DNA of 64,000 bases from Streptomyces sp. NBC_00557 (GCF_036345995.1 NZ_CP107796.1:1860001-1924000), one strand, 5' to 3'. Shown: positions 9,014 to 17,085, counted from the stretch's first letter. Notes: generated by a model not told the origin, from the sequence alone. Numbers and translations: made by a program.

Positions 9014-9187
9014 GGGTGTGTTCCGGGTATTTGCGGGGTCTTCGCCGTGCGCGGGCCGTTGCTGCCGTAGCATCGCTTGCGGGCCTCGCAGCCGCTTCAC
9101 GGGTCAACGTTCGGATCATCGGGCGCAGTTGGCACGGCACCGGCCGGTGCGCCCCGGCGGCGAAAGGGCCCCGGAGAAGGGGACGAG

Positions 9188-10522
9188 ATGAAGCATCGCG
9201 GCAGACACCGCCGGCGCCGCAGGGGCGCCGCGCTGCGCGCGGTCCTGACCGGGACCGCGCTGGCGCTCACCGCGGCCGCCACCCTGATCAGCGTGTCCCA
9301 GGCGGACGTCACGGACAGCCCCGGCGCGCTCAAGCCGCTCTCCTCCCCCGCCGGCACCGGCCGGCTCCGGCTCCAGGAGCGGCTGGTGCCCGCCCGCACC
9401 CTGGACCGGCTCTCCGCCGCGATGGGCCGCCCGGTCGGCGTCGACGCCGTGCTGGCGAGCGCCGACCGCGCGATGCGCACCTCCGCCGGCTGCTCCTCCG
9501 CCGACCGGGCGTCGCTGCCGGTCGCCCCGGCTCCCGCCCGCGCCTGGTGCTGGGACCGGGCCGACTCCGCCGGCACCGCCTGGCGCCCGGCGTCGGTGAC
9601 CACCTCCGGGGACGCCGACGACGACGGCGTGTGGGGCGCGCACCGGGTCGTGCTGGCGGGCTGGACCCACAGCACCACCACCGGCCGGGCCGCCGAGCGG
9701 GGCCTGGCCCGGGTCGCCTTCGTGAACGCCGACGATCCCGCCCGCCTCGCCTACCGGTGGGTGCTGCTGGTGGTGCCGGTCGACGGCGGCCGGGACTACC
9801 GGGGGCTGTCCTCGGGGATCTCCGGGATGGTCTGGTACCAGGACAAGCTGCTGGTCACCGCGAGGACGGGCGGCGCGGACGCGCTGTATGTGTACGACCT
9901 GGACCGGATCCAGCGCGTCGGTGTCGACGGGCCCGCGATCGGCCGCGTGCCGGGCGGCTGGTCGGCCGACGGGTACCGGTACGTGATGCCCGCGATCGGC
10001 TCCTACCGCTTCACCGCGGGCCGCTGCACCCGCTCCGGGCCGCCCTGTCCCGGCGCGCTCGCGCTCGACCGGGGCACCGTGCCGGACAGCCTCGTCGCCG
10101 CGGAGTGGACCGCGCCGGACGGCGGCCGGAACGCCCGGCTGTGGCGCTATGCGTTCAGCACCTCCCCGGCCCGCGCGGGGCTGCTCGCCACGGACGCCCG
10201 GGGGCGGGCGGCGGCGGTGGAGGCGTACCGGACCCGGGCGGCCGGGATCCGGGGTGTGCTGTCGTACCGGCAGCCCGGAGCGGACGGCGCGTCCTGGTAT
10301 GTGGGACGGCTGCCCGGCTCCCGGGACGGCCACGGCGCGCTGTGGCGGCAGGACGCCGCCGGGGCGAAGGCCGCGTCCTGCGGTGCGGACGGCTCGCACC
10401 GCTGCTGGGCCGAGGCGGCGGGCTCCCTGTCCTACTGGCAGGCGACGGGCGAGGTGTGGTCCGTGTCGGACCGGATGCTGTTCAGCACGCCCCTGGCCGA
10501 CCTGGACAGATCCCTGAGGTGA
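9188..10522 (+). CDS. secreted hypothetical protein with Arg-rich signal peptide
   Basis: 444 residues. The N-terminus has a run of Arg and His (MKHRGRHRRRRRG) followed by a hydrophobic stretch and an Ala-rich cleavage region near residue 40, so it is exported or membrane-anchored. I recognise no domain. The mature part is rich in Trp, Tyr and paired Cys (CSSADRA, WCWDRAD, CTRSGPPC, CGADGSHRCW) and contains repeated beta-rich stretches such as LYVYDLDRIQRVG and YRYVMPAIGSYRF, compatible with a beta-propeller or lectin-like fold, but this is a guess. GGGGACGAG precedes the ATG. It is probably a single gene. Confidence 0.65.
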   Translation: MKHRGRHRRRRRGAALRAVLTGTALALTAAATLISVSQADVTDSPGALKPLSSPAGTGRLRLQERLVPARTLDRLSAAMGRPVGVDAVLASADRAMRTSAGCSSADRASLPVAPAPARAWCWDRADSAGTAWRPASVTTSGDADDDGVWGAHRVVLAGWTHSTTTGRAAERGLARVAFVNADDPARLAYRWVLLVVPVDGGRDYRGLSSGISGMVWYQDKLLVTARTGGADALYVYDLDRIQRVGVDGPAIGRVPGGWSADGYRYVMPAIGSYRFTAGRCTRSGPPCPGALALDRGTVPDSLVAAEWTAPDGGRNARLWRYAFSTSPARAGLLATDARGRAAAVEAYRTRAAGIRGVLSYRQPGADGASWYVGRLPGSRDGHGALWRQDAAGAKAASCGADGSHRCWAEAAGSLSYWQATGEVWSVSDRMLFSTPLADLDRSLR

Positions 10523-10586
10523 CCGCGGGCGGCGCCGGGACGCAGCCGATCGACAGACCCGGCGGCGGGATGGTTCCCTGACCCGC

Positions 10587-11159
10587 ATGAGCAGCGTTCC
10601 TGTCACCACCTGGTCTCTGGAGCAGACCTCGCCGGACGATCTCCTGCCCGCCGCCGCGCCCGAGGGCGATGTGCGGATCGTGCGCGCCGAGGTGCCCTCC
10701 CCCGAGTTCAGCCGCTTCCTGTACGCCTCGGTCGGCGGCGACATCCGCTGGACCGACCGGCTCGGCTGGACGTACGCGCGGTGGCGGGAGTACCTGGAGC
10801 GGCCCGGCGTGGAGACCTGGGTGGCCTACGAGCGGGGCACCCCGGCCGGTTACGTGGAGCTGGAGCCGCAGGACGAGGGCGTGGTCGAGATCGTCTACTT
10901 CGGTCTGCTCCCGGCGTTCCGCGGCCGGCGCATCGGCGGCCATCTGCTGGCGTACGGCACGGCCCGCGCCTGGGACCTCGCCGAGCGGTGGCCGGGGCGG
11001 GCGCCGACGAAGCGGGTGTGGCTGCACACCTGCAGCAAGGACGGCGAGTTCGCGCTGGACAACTACCGGCGGCGCGGCTTCACGCTGTTCGACACGAAGG
11101 TCGAGCTGGAGCCGGAGGTGCCGGCACCGGGGCCCTGGCCGGGCGCGCACCAGGCCTGA
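10587..11159 (+). CDS. GNAT family N-acetyltransferase
   Basis: 190 residues. The GNAT core is clear: GTPAGYVELEPQDEGVVEIVYFGLLP forms strands beta 4 and 5, FRGRRIGGHLLA is the acetyl-CoA pyrophosphate loop (R/Q-x-x-G-x-G/A), and LDNYRRRGFTLFDTKVELE is the final helix and strand. The acceptor substrate is unknown. It lies 64 bp after the secreted-protein gene on the same strand and just before the sulfur-operon promoter region; nothing ties it to sulfur metabolism. Confidence 0.88.
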   Translation: MSSVPVTTWSLEQTSPDDLLPAAAPEGDVRIVRAEVPSPEFSRFLYASVGGDIRWTDRLGWTYARWREYLERPGVETWVAYERGTPAGYVELEPQDEGVVEIVYFGLLPAFRGRRIGGHLLAYGTARAWDLAERWPGRAPTKRVWLHTCSKDGEFALDNYRRRGFTLFDTKVELEPEVPAPGPWPGAHQA

Positions 11160-11221
11160 CCTCCGCCCGATACCCCGCCTGACCAGCCGGGACAAGCCCC
11201 CCGGCGACGCATGTGAGCGAC

Positions 11222-11287
11222 GACACCCTCGTCCCATATTCCGAGACCAGGGTGTCCGCATCATGGATAAAGCTGGACTGTGTCCAG
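11222..11287 (+). promoter_or_regulatory. two inverted repeats in the sulfur-operon promoter region
   Basis: Upstream of the leader peptide lie a perfect 8-bp inverted repeat (GACACCCT at 11222-11229 and AGGGTGTC at 11249-11256, 19-nt spacer) and a second perfect one, CTGGACTGTGTCCAG at 11273-11287. Both are 20-90 bp before the leader ORF, where the operon promoter must be. They are good candidate sites for a sulfur-status repressor. Which regulator binds is unknown, and the core promoter boxes are not clear to me. Confidence 0.4.
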
Positions 11288-11309
11288 ATCGCCGTGACAC
11301 GCTTCCGTC

Positions 11310-11393
11310 ATGTCTGGAACTGGAATTGCCTTGGTGAGTCGGCGGCACGTCGACCTCGGCCGCATGTCCAGCGCCATCTGTCCGGCCCGCTGA
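11310..11393 (+). CDS. Cys-codon leader peptide of the sulfur operon
   Basis: A 27-codon ORF. Its product contains VSRRHVDLGRMSSAIC and ends CPAR. This R-H-V-D-L-x-R-x-x-S-A-I-C pattern is the one I know from actinobacterial putative leader peptides placed before cysteine and sulfur genes. Polycysteine leader ORFs in mycobacteria work as cysteine-responsive attenuators, so the single late Cys codon (TGT, rare in this genome) is probably the sensor: stalling there when Cys-tRNA is scarce would alter expression of the operon 129 nt downstream. An in-frame GTG at 11334 is a possible start giving VSRRHVDL. No good ribosome site precedes either start, so a leaderless transcript is possible. Confidence 0.7.
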   Translation: MSGTGIALVSRRHVDLGRMSSAICPAR

Positions 11394-11446
11394 CCGCTCC
11401 AGCACCGCCGAGACACCCCTCTTTCCGAATCCGCCTGCGCAAGGAC

Positions 11447-11468
11447 GCGCACGCCTGTCCGCGTGCGC
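11447..11468 (+). terminator. hairpin between leader peptide and sulfite reductase
   Basis: A perfect 8-bp stem, GCGCACGC...GCGTGCGC, with a 6-nt loop, lies 54 nt after the leader-peptide stop and 53 nt before the reductase ATG. There is no U-tract. It is placed where an attenuator or anti-terminator element would be expected, but a competing fold with the leader ORF was not worked out. Confidence 0.4.
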
Positions 11469-11521
11469 CCATACGCGCTGGTCAAGTGCCGATGCCCACC
11501 GGTCCCGAAGGACGTAGAACC

Positions 11522-13219
11522 ATGGCCGCCACTCCGCCGAACCCCGCCGCCTCCGCGCCCCGCCGCAAGGTGAGCCGTCACCGCGGCGAGGGTCAGTGGG
11601 CCGTAGGCCATTTCACCCCGCTCAACGGAAACGAGCAGGTGAAGAAGGACGACGACGGTCTCAATGTGCGGACACGCATTGAGACGATCTACTCCAAGCG
11701 CGGTTTCGACTCCATCGACCCCAGCGACCTGCGCGGCCGGATGCGCTGGTGGGGGCTGTACACCCAGCGCAAGCCCGGCATCGACGGCGGCAAGACCGCG
11801 GTGCTGGAGCCGGAGGAGCTGGACGACCGCTACTTCATGATGCGGGTCCGCATCGACGGCGGTGCGCTGACCACCCGGCAACTGCGCGTCATCGGGGAGA
11901 TCTCCCAGGAGTTCGCGCGCGGCACCGCGGACATCACCGACCGGCAGAACGTGCAGTACCACTGGATCCGGGTCGAGGACGTGCCCGAGATCTGGGAGCG
12001 GCTGGAGGCCGTGGGCCTGTCCACCGTGACCGCCTGCGGTGACACCCCGCGTGTGATGATCGGCTCCCCGGTGGCGGGCATCGCCGAGGACGAGATCATC
12101 GACGCGACGCCGGCGCTGGAGGAGATGAAGCGCCGCGTCCTGAACAACAAGGCGTACTCGAACCTCCCCCGGAAGTTCAAGACGGCCATCTCGGGTTCGC
12201 CGCTGCTGGACGTCGTGCACGAGATCAACGACGTGGCGTTCGTCGGCGTACGGCACCCCGAGCACGGCCCGGGCTTCGACCTGTGGGTGGGCGGCGGCCT
12301 GTCCACCAACCCCAAGCTCGGTGTGCGACTGGGCGCCTGGGTGCCGATCGACGAGGTCCCGGACGTCTACGAGGGCGTCATCTCGATCTTCCGTGACTAC
12401 GGCTACCGCCGGCTGCGCAACCGGGCCCGCCTGAAGTTCCTCGTCGCCGACTGGGGCGCGGAGAAGTTCCGTCAGGTGCTGGAGGACGAGTACCTGGGGC
12501 GCAAGCTGACCGACGGGCCCGCGCCCGAGCAGCCCGTGCAGCAGTGGCGCGACCACATCGGTGTGCACCGGCAGAAGGACGGCCGCTACTACGTCGGTTT
12601 CGCCCCGCGGGTCGGCCGCGTCGACGGCGCCACGCTGACGAAGATCGCCGATCTCGCGGAGGCGCACGGCTCGGGCCGGGTGCGCACCACCGTCGAGCAG
12701 AAGATGATCGTCCTGGACGTCGAGCAGGACAAGGTCGACTCGCTGGTCGAGGGCCTGGAGGCGCTGGACCTCACCGCGCGTCCGTCGTCCTTCCGGCGCG
12801 GCACCATGGCCTGCACCGGCATCGAGTTCTGCAAGCTCGCCATCGTCGAGACCAAGCAGCGCGGCGCCTCGCTCATCGACGAACTGGAGCGCCGCCTGCC
12901 GGACTTCGACGAGCCGATCACCATCAACCTCAACGGCTGCCCGAACGCCTGCGCCCGTATCCAGGTCGCGGACATCGGTCTCAAGGGCCAGCTGGTCCTG
13001 AACGACAAGGGCGAGCAGGTCGAGGGCTACCAGGTGCACCTCGGCGGCGCGCTCGGGCTGGAGGCCGGCTTCGGCCGCAAGGTGCGCGGCCTGAAGGTCA
13101 CCGCGGAGGAGCTGCCCGACTACATCGAGCGGGTCCTGAAGCGGTTCCAGGCCGAACGCCAGGACGGCGAGCGCTTCGCGACCTGGGCGGCCCGGGCTTC
13201 CGAGGAGGCGCTGTCGTGA
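11522..13219 (+). CDS. sir: ferredoxin-type sulfite reductase (siroheme/4Fe-4S)
   Basis: 565 residues, the size of mycobacterial SirA/NirA. It reduces sulfite to sulfide with six electrons from ferredoxin. Two ferredoxin-like half-domains surround the cofactor site. The siroheme and [4Fe-4S] ligands are visible as TMACTGIEFCKLA (about residues 432-440) and LNGCPNACARI (about 471-480), i.e. C-x5-C and C-x3-C. Actinobacterial members carry a covalent Tyr-Cys link next to siroheme; GLYTQR (about 75-80) and TACGDTPR (about 170) are the segments where that pair would sit. First structural gene of the sulfur operon. Its TGA overlaps a GTG that opens a 15-codon mini-ORF. Confidence 0.93.
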   Translation: MAATPPNPAASAPRRKVSRHRGEGQWAVGHFTPLNGNEQVKKDDDGLNVRTRIETIYSKRGFDSIDPSDLRGRMRWWGLYTQRKPGIDGGKTAVLEPEELDDRYFMMRVRIDGGALTTRQLRVIGEISQEFARGTADITDRQNVQYHWIRVEDVPEIWERLEAVGLSTVTACGDTPRVMIGSPVAGIAEDEIIDATPALEEMKRRVLNNKAYSNLPRKFKTAISGSPLLDVVHEINDVAFVGVRHPEHGPGFDLWVGGGLSTNPKLGVRLGAWVPIDEVPDVYEGVISIFRDYGYRRLRNRARLKFLVADWGAEKFRQVLEDEYLGRKLTDGPAPEQPVQQWRDHIGVHRQKDGRYYVGFAPRVGRVDGATLTKIADLAEAHGSGRVRTTVEQKMIVLDVEQDKVDSLVEGLEALDLTARPSSFRRGTMACTGIEFCKLAIVETKQRGASLIDELERRLPDFDEPITINLNGCPNACARIQVADIGLKGQLVLNDKGEQVEGYQVHLGGALGLEAGFGRKVRGLKVTAEELPDYIERVLKRFQAERQDGERFATWAARASEEALS

Positions 13220-13263
13220 ACCAGGCGAACCGGGCCGCGCATGAAGGGGAGGCGCTGTCGTGA
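13204..13263 (+). repeat. 16-bp direct repeat flanking a 15-codon coupling ORF
   Basis: The sequence GGAGGCGCTGTCGTGA occurs at 13204-13219, where it spans the end of the reductase gene, and again at 13248-13263, where it spans the start of the zinc-ribbon gene. Each copy supplies GGAGG and a GTGA stop/start overlap. The GTG of the first copy opens a 15-codon ORF (13216-13263) ending in the TGA of the second. It looks like a 44-bp local duplication that preserved translational coupling. Confidence 0.7.
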
Positions 13264-13439
13264 GTGAGCGTGCCGCGCCGTTCTACTGCCCCTACTGCGG
13301 CGACGAGGACCTGCGTCCGAGCGAAGAGGGCCACGGCGCCTGGGAATGCGGGGCGTGCAACCGCGCATTCCGGCTGAAGTTCCTCGGGCTGCTCGCCCGG
13401 GGCCTGCAGCGAGCCGACAACGGAGGGGACGAGTCATGA
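13260..13439 (+). CDS. small zinc-ribbon protein of the sulfite-reduction operon
   Basis: 59 residues starting at GTG with GGGGAGG just upstream. FYCPYCGDEDL and AWECGACNRAFRLKF give two CxxC knuckles (Cys 10/13 and Cys 31/34), a compact zinc ribbon or rubredoxin-like [Fe] site. The tail LLARGLQRADNGGDES is helical and acidic. It is translationally coupled at both ends (GTGA with the preceding mini-ORF, ATGA with cysH). I remember a similar small gene between the sulfite reductase and cysH in other Streptomyces, which argues for a conserved role, perhaps electron transfer to or assembly of the reductases. No experimental function is known to me. Confidence 0.85.
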   Translation: MSERAAPFYCPYCGDEDLRPSEEGHGAWECGACNRAFRLKFLGLLARGLQRADNGGDES

Positions 13440-14146
13440 CGACCGCTCAGCAGGACCGCACCGCCGAGGAGTTGCAGGCGCTCGCCGAGCAGGCGGGCCG
13501 GGACCTGGAGGACGCCTCCGCGCTGGAGATCCTCCAGTGGGCGGTGGACACCTTCGGCACGAAGTTCTGCGTCACCTCCTCCATGGAGGACGCCGTCGTC
13601 GCCCATCTCGCCTCGCGTGTGCGCAAGGGCGTGGACGTCGTCTTCCTCGACACCGGCTACCACTTCCCGGAGACCATCGGCACCCGTGACGCCGTGGCGG
13701 CCGTGATGGACGTCAACGTCATCACGCTCACCCCGAGGCAGACGGTCGCCGAGCAGGACGCCGAGTACGGCCCGAGGCTGCACGACCGCGACCCCGACCT
13801 GTGCTGCGCGCTGCGCAAGGTCAAGCCGCTCGAAGAGGGGCTGAAGGCCTACCAGGCGTGGGCGACCGGCCTGCGCCGCGACGAGTCCCCGACCCGGGCG
13901 AACACCCCGGTCGTCGGCTGGGACGCCAAGCGGCAGAAGGTCAAGGTCTCCCCGATCGCCCGCTGGACGCAGGACGACGTGGACGCCTACGTCGCCGAGC
14001 ACGGCGTGCTGACCAACCCGCTGCTGACGGACGGCTACGCCTCCATCGGCTGCGCCCCGTGCACCCGCCGGGTCCTCGAGGGCGAGGACGCGCGTGCCGG
14101 CCGCTGGGCGGGCCGCGCCAAGACCGAGTGCGGACTGCACGGATGA
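13436..14146 (+). CDS. cysH: phosphoadenylyl-/adenylyl-sulfate reductase
   Basis: 236 residues. It reduces activated sulfate to sulfite using thioredoxin. TSSMEDAVVAHLAS is the modified P-loop and FLDTGYHFPET the substrate-binding strand. The [4Fe-4S]-binding Cys pairs of the APS-reducing type are present as DLCCALRK (about residues 121-124) and IGCAPCTR (about 204-208), and the catalytic C-terminal Cys is in TECGLHG. The cluster-containing form normally accepts APS directly, although a cysC kinase follows. The ATG overlaps the zinc-ribbon stop, and the TGA overlaps the cysC ATG. Confidence 0.93.
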   Translation: MTTAQQDRTAEELQALAEQAGRDLEDASALEILQWAVDTFGTKFCVTSSMEDAVVAHLASRVRKGVDVVFLDTGYHFPETIGTRDAVAAVMDVNVITLTPRQTVAEQDAEYGPRLHDRDPDLCCALRKVKPLEEGLKAYQAWATGLRRDESPTRANTPVVGWDAKRQKVKVSPIARWTQDDVDAYVAEHGVLTNPLLTDGYASIGCAPCTRRVLEGEDARAGRWAGRAKTECGLHG

Positions 14147-14709
14147 CGACCGACCAGAACCAGGAGAACGACGTGACCACCGGAGCCACCGTCTGGCTCA
14201 CGGGTCTGCCGAGCGCCGGCAAGACCACCATCGCCCACGAGCTGGCCGGCCGGCTGCGCGCCGGGGGCCACCGCGTCGAGGTGCTCGACGGCGACGAGAT
14301 CCGCGAGTTCATCTCGGCGGGCCTCGGCTTCTCCCGCGAGGACCGGCACACCAACGTGCAGCGCATCGGCTTCGTCGCCGAACTCCTCGCCCGCAACGGC
14401 GTGAAGGTGCTCGTCCCGGTCATCGCGCCGTACGCGGACAGCCGGGACGCGGTGCGCAAGCGGCACGAGGCGAACGGCACGACGTACCTGGAGGTGCACG
14501 TCGCGACCCCGGTCGAGGTGTGCTCCGTACGGGACGTCAAGGGCCTGTACGCCAAGCAGGCCGCGGGCGAGCTGACCGGGCTGACCGGCGTCGACGACCC
14601 GTACGAGGAGCCGGAGACGCCCGATCTGCGGATCGAGTCGCAGAACCAGACGGTGCAGGAGTCGGCCGCGTCGGTGTACGCGCTGCTGAGCGAGAGGGGA
14701 CTGGCATGA
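14143..14709 (+). CDS. cysC: adenylylsulfate kinase
   Basis: 188 residues. It phosphorylates APS to PAPS. VWLTGLPSAGKTTIAHEL is the Walker A loop near residues 17-30, EVLDGDEIREFI the Walker B/APS-binding region, and SREDRHTNVQRIGFVA the conserved family helix. The C-terminal region has YEEPETPDLRIES. A short basic-free N-terminal extension (MTTDQNQENDVTTG) precedes the fold; GTG at codon 11 could also start. The gene sits between cysH and cysD with ATGA overlaps on both sides, so all are made from one transcript. Confidence 0.92.
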   Translation: MTTDQNQENDVTTGATVWLTGLPSAGKTTIAHELAGRLRAGGHRVEVLDGDEIREFISAGLGFSREDRHTNVQRIGFVAELLARNGVKVLVPVIAPYADSRDAVRKRHEANGTTYLEVHVATPVEVCSVRDVKGLYAKQAAGELTGLTGVDDPYEEPETPDLRIESQNQTVQESAASVYALLSERGLA

Positions 14710-15641
14710 CGACCGTGACCGAGGTCGAGGAAGGTACGGAGAGCCCGTACGCCCTGTCGCACCTGGACGCCCTCGAGTCCGAGGCGGTGCACATCTTCCG
14801 CGAGGTGGCGGGCGAGTTCGAGAACCCGGTGATCCTGTTCTCCGGCGGCAAGGACTCGATCGTCATGCTGCACCTGGCGCTGAAGGCGTTCGCGCCGGCG
14901 CCGGTGCCGTTCTCGCTGCTGCACGTGGACACCGGGCACAACTTCCCGGAGGTGCTGGAGTACCGGGACCGTACGGTGGCCCGGCACGGCCTGCGTCTGC
15001 ATGTGGCCTCGGTGCAGGACTACATCGACCGGGGTGTGCTCAAGGAGCGCCCGGACGGCACCCGCAACCCGCTGCAGACGCTTCCGCTGACGGAGAAGAT
15101 CCAGAGCGAGAAGTTCGACGCGGTGTTCGGCGGCGGCCGCCGGGACGAGGAGAAGGCCCGCGCCAAGGAGCGGGTGTTCTCCCTGCGCGACGAGTTCTCC
15201 CAGTGGGACCCGCGCCGGCAGCGCCCGGAGCTGTGGAACCTGTACAACGGCCGGCACGCCCCGGGTGAGCACGTGCGGGTGTTCCCGCTGTCGAACTGGA
15301 CCGAGCTGGACGTGTGGCAGTACATCGCCCGGGAGGGCATCGAGCTGCCGCAGATCTACTTCGCGCACGAGCGCGAGGTGTTCCGGCGGGGCGGCATGTG
15401 GCTGACGGCCGGTGAGTGGGGCGGCCCGAAGGAGGGCGAGACCGTCGAGAAGCGGCTCGTGCGCTACCGCACCGTCGGGGACATGTCCTGCACCGGCGCC
15501 GTCGACTCCGACGCGACCACGCTGGACGCCGTGATCGCCGAGATCGCCGCGTCCCGGCTCACCGAGCGGGGCGCGACCCGTGCCGACGACAAGCTGTCCG
15601 AGGCCGCGATGGAAGACCGCAAGCGCGAGGGGTACTTCTAA
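14706..15641 (+). CDS. cysD: sulfate adenylyltransferase subunit 2
   Basis: 311 residues. Together with the GTPase CysN it makes APS from ATP and sulfate. NPVILFSGGKDSIVMLHLA carries the SGGKDS PP-loop near residues 47-52, LLHVDTGHNFPEVLEYRD the second conserved strand, and FDAVFGGGRRDEEKARAKER the family-specific motif. The C-terminus ends KREGYF, as is standard for CysD. The ATG overlaps the cysC stop, and cysN begins 2 nt after the TAA stop. Confidence 0.96.
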   Translation: MTTVTEVEEGTESPYALSHLDALESEAVHIFREVAGEFENPVILFSGGKDSIVMLHLALKAFAPAPVPFSLLHVDTGHNFPEVLEYRDRTVARHGLRLHVASVQDYIDRGVLKERPDGTRNPLQTLPLTEKIQSEKFDAVFGGGRRDEEKARAKERVFSLRDEFSQWDPRRQRPELWNLYNGRHAPGEHVRVFPLSNWTELDVWQYIAREGIELPQIYFAHEREVFRRGGMWLTAGEWGGPKEGETVEKRLVRYRTVGDMSCTGAVDSDATTLDAVIAEIAASRLTERGATRADDKLSEAAMEDRKREGYF

Positions 15642-15643
15642 GC

Positions 15644-16978
15644 ATGAGCACGACCACGACCGAGGCGCTCTCGGCCACCACCCTGCTGCGGTTCGCCACC
15701 GCGGGCTCCGTCGACGACGGCAAGTCCACGCTCGTGGGACGGCTGCTGCACGACTCCAAGTCGGTCCTCGCCGACCAGCTGGAGGCCGTGGAGCGGGCCT
15801 CCGCGAGCCGCGGTCAGGACGGCCCGGACCTGGCGCTGCTCACGGACGGCCTGCGCGCCGAGCGGGAGCAGGGCATCACCATCGACGTGGCCTACCGCTA
15901 CTTCGCCACGCCGCGGCGCCGGTTCATCCTGGCGGACACGCCGGGCCATGTGCAGTACACCCGGAACATGGTCACCGGCGCCTCCACCGCCGAGCTGACC
16001 GTGATCCTGGTCGACGCCCGCAACGGCGTGGTCGAGCAGACCCGCCGGCACGCGGCCATCGCCGCCCTGCTGCGCGTCCCGCACGTGGTGCTCGCGGTCA
16101 ACAAGATGGACCTCGTCGGCTACCAGGAGGGCGTGTTCGCGGCGATCGCCGAGGAGTTCACGGCGTACGCGCTGGAGCTGGGCGTGCCCGAGGTGACCGC
16201 GATCCCGATCTCGGCGCTCGCCGGCGACAACGTGGTGGAGCCGAGCGCGAACATGGACTGGTACGGCGGCCCGACCGTCCTGGAGCACCTGGAGACCGTG
16301 CCGGTCAGCCACGACCTGGCGCACTGCCACGCCCGGCTGCCCGTGCAGTACGTGATCCGGCCGCAGACCGCCGAGCACCCGGACTACCGGGGCTACGCGG
16401 GCCAGATCGCGGCCGGCACCTTCCGGGTGGGCGAGGAGGTCACGGTCCTGCCGTCCGGGCGGACGACGCGGATCTCCGGCATCGACCTGCTGGGCGTGCC
16501 GGTGGACGTGGCGTGGACGACGCAGTCGGTGACGGTGCTGCTCGAGGACGACATCGACGTCTCGCGCGGCGACCTGATCGTGCCGACGAAGGACGCGCCG
16601 CCCACCACGCAGGACGTGGAGGCGACCGTCTGCCATGTGGCCGACGCCCCGCTGACCGTCGGCCACCGGGTGCTGCTCAAGCACGGCACCCGCACGGTCA
16701 AGGCGATCGTGAAGGACATCCCGTCCCGGCTCACGCTGGACGACCTGTCGCTGCACCCGCACCCGGGGCAGCTGGTCGCCAACGACATCGGCCGGGTGAA
16801 GATCCGTACCGCCGAGCCGCTGCCGGTGGACTCCTACGCCGACTCCCGGCGCACCGGCTCCTTCATCCTGATCGACCCGAGCGACGGCACCACGCTGACC
16901 GCGGGCATGGTCGGCGAGTCGTTCGCCACGCCGGAGCCGGTCAAGGACGCCGCCGACGACGACGGCTGGGACTTCTGA
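15644..16978 (+). CDS. cysN: sulfate adenylyltransferase subunit 1 (GTPase)
   Basis: 444 residues, an EF-Tu-like GTPase that drives APS formation by CysD. The G1 loop is AGSVDDGKSTLVGRLL (about 20-30), G3 is LADTPGHVQYTRN, G4 is VNKMDLV and G5 is ISALAGDN. Domains II and III follow (YAGQIAAGTFRVGEEV, then SRLTLDDLSLHPHPGQL). There is no C-terminal APS kinase fusion; cysC is separate in this operon. It starts 2 nt after cysD. A 34-codon ORF follows within 3 nt. Confidence 0.95.
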   Translation: MSTTTTEALSATTLLRFATAGSVDDGKSTLVGRLLHDSKSVLADQLEAVERASASRGQDGPDLALLTDGLRAEREQGITIDVAYRYFATPRRRFILADTPGHVQYTRNMVTGASTAELTVILVDARNGVVEQTRRHAAIAALLRVPHVVLAVNKMDLVGYQEGVFAAIAEEFTAYALELGVPEVTAIPISALAGDNVVEPSANMDWYGGPTVLEHLETVPVSHDLAHCHARLPVQYVIRPQTAEHPDYRGYAGQIAAGTFRVGEEVTVLPSGRTTRISGIDLLGVPVDVAWTTQSVTVLLEDDIDVSRGDLIVPTKDAPPTTQDVEATVCHVADAPLTVGHRVLLKHGTRTVKAIVKDIPSRLTLDDLSLHPHPGQLVANDIGRVKIRTAEPLPVDSYADSRRTGSFILIDPSDGTTLTAGMVGESFATPEPVKDAADDDGWDF

Positions 16979-16980
16979 GC

Positions 16981-17085
16981 ATGACGACGACCGACGTCTA
17001 CTCGACGTTCGCGAAGGAGGGCGGCCGCGTCGGCAGCGGCGCCCTCGGCAGCGGGCAGGGCGGGGTGGCCCGATGTGTGCGCTGA
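16981..17085 (+). CDS. 34-codon ORF between cysN and the sulfonate transporter
   Basis: ATG lies 2 nt after the cysN stop, and the product begins MTTTDVYSTFAKEGG, then becomes Gly-rich and ends ARCVR. It could be translated by coupling to cysN. It resembles no family I know. The single Cys codon (TGT) three codons before the stop recalls the cys leader peptide, and 131 bp then separate it from the next gene, so it might be a second leader for the transporter part. It may equally be a non-functional ORF. Confidence 0.3.
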   Translation: MTTTDVYSTFAKEGGRVGSGALGSGQGGVARCVR

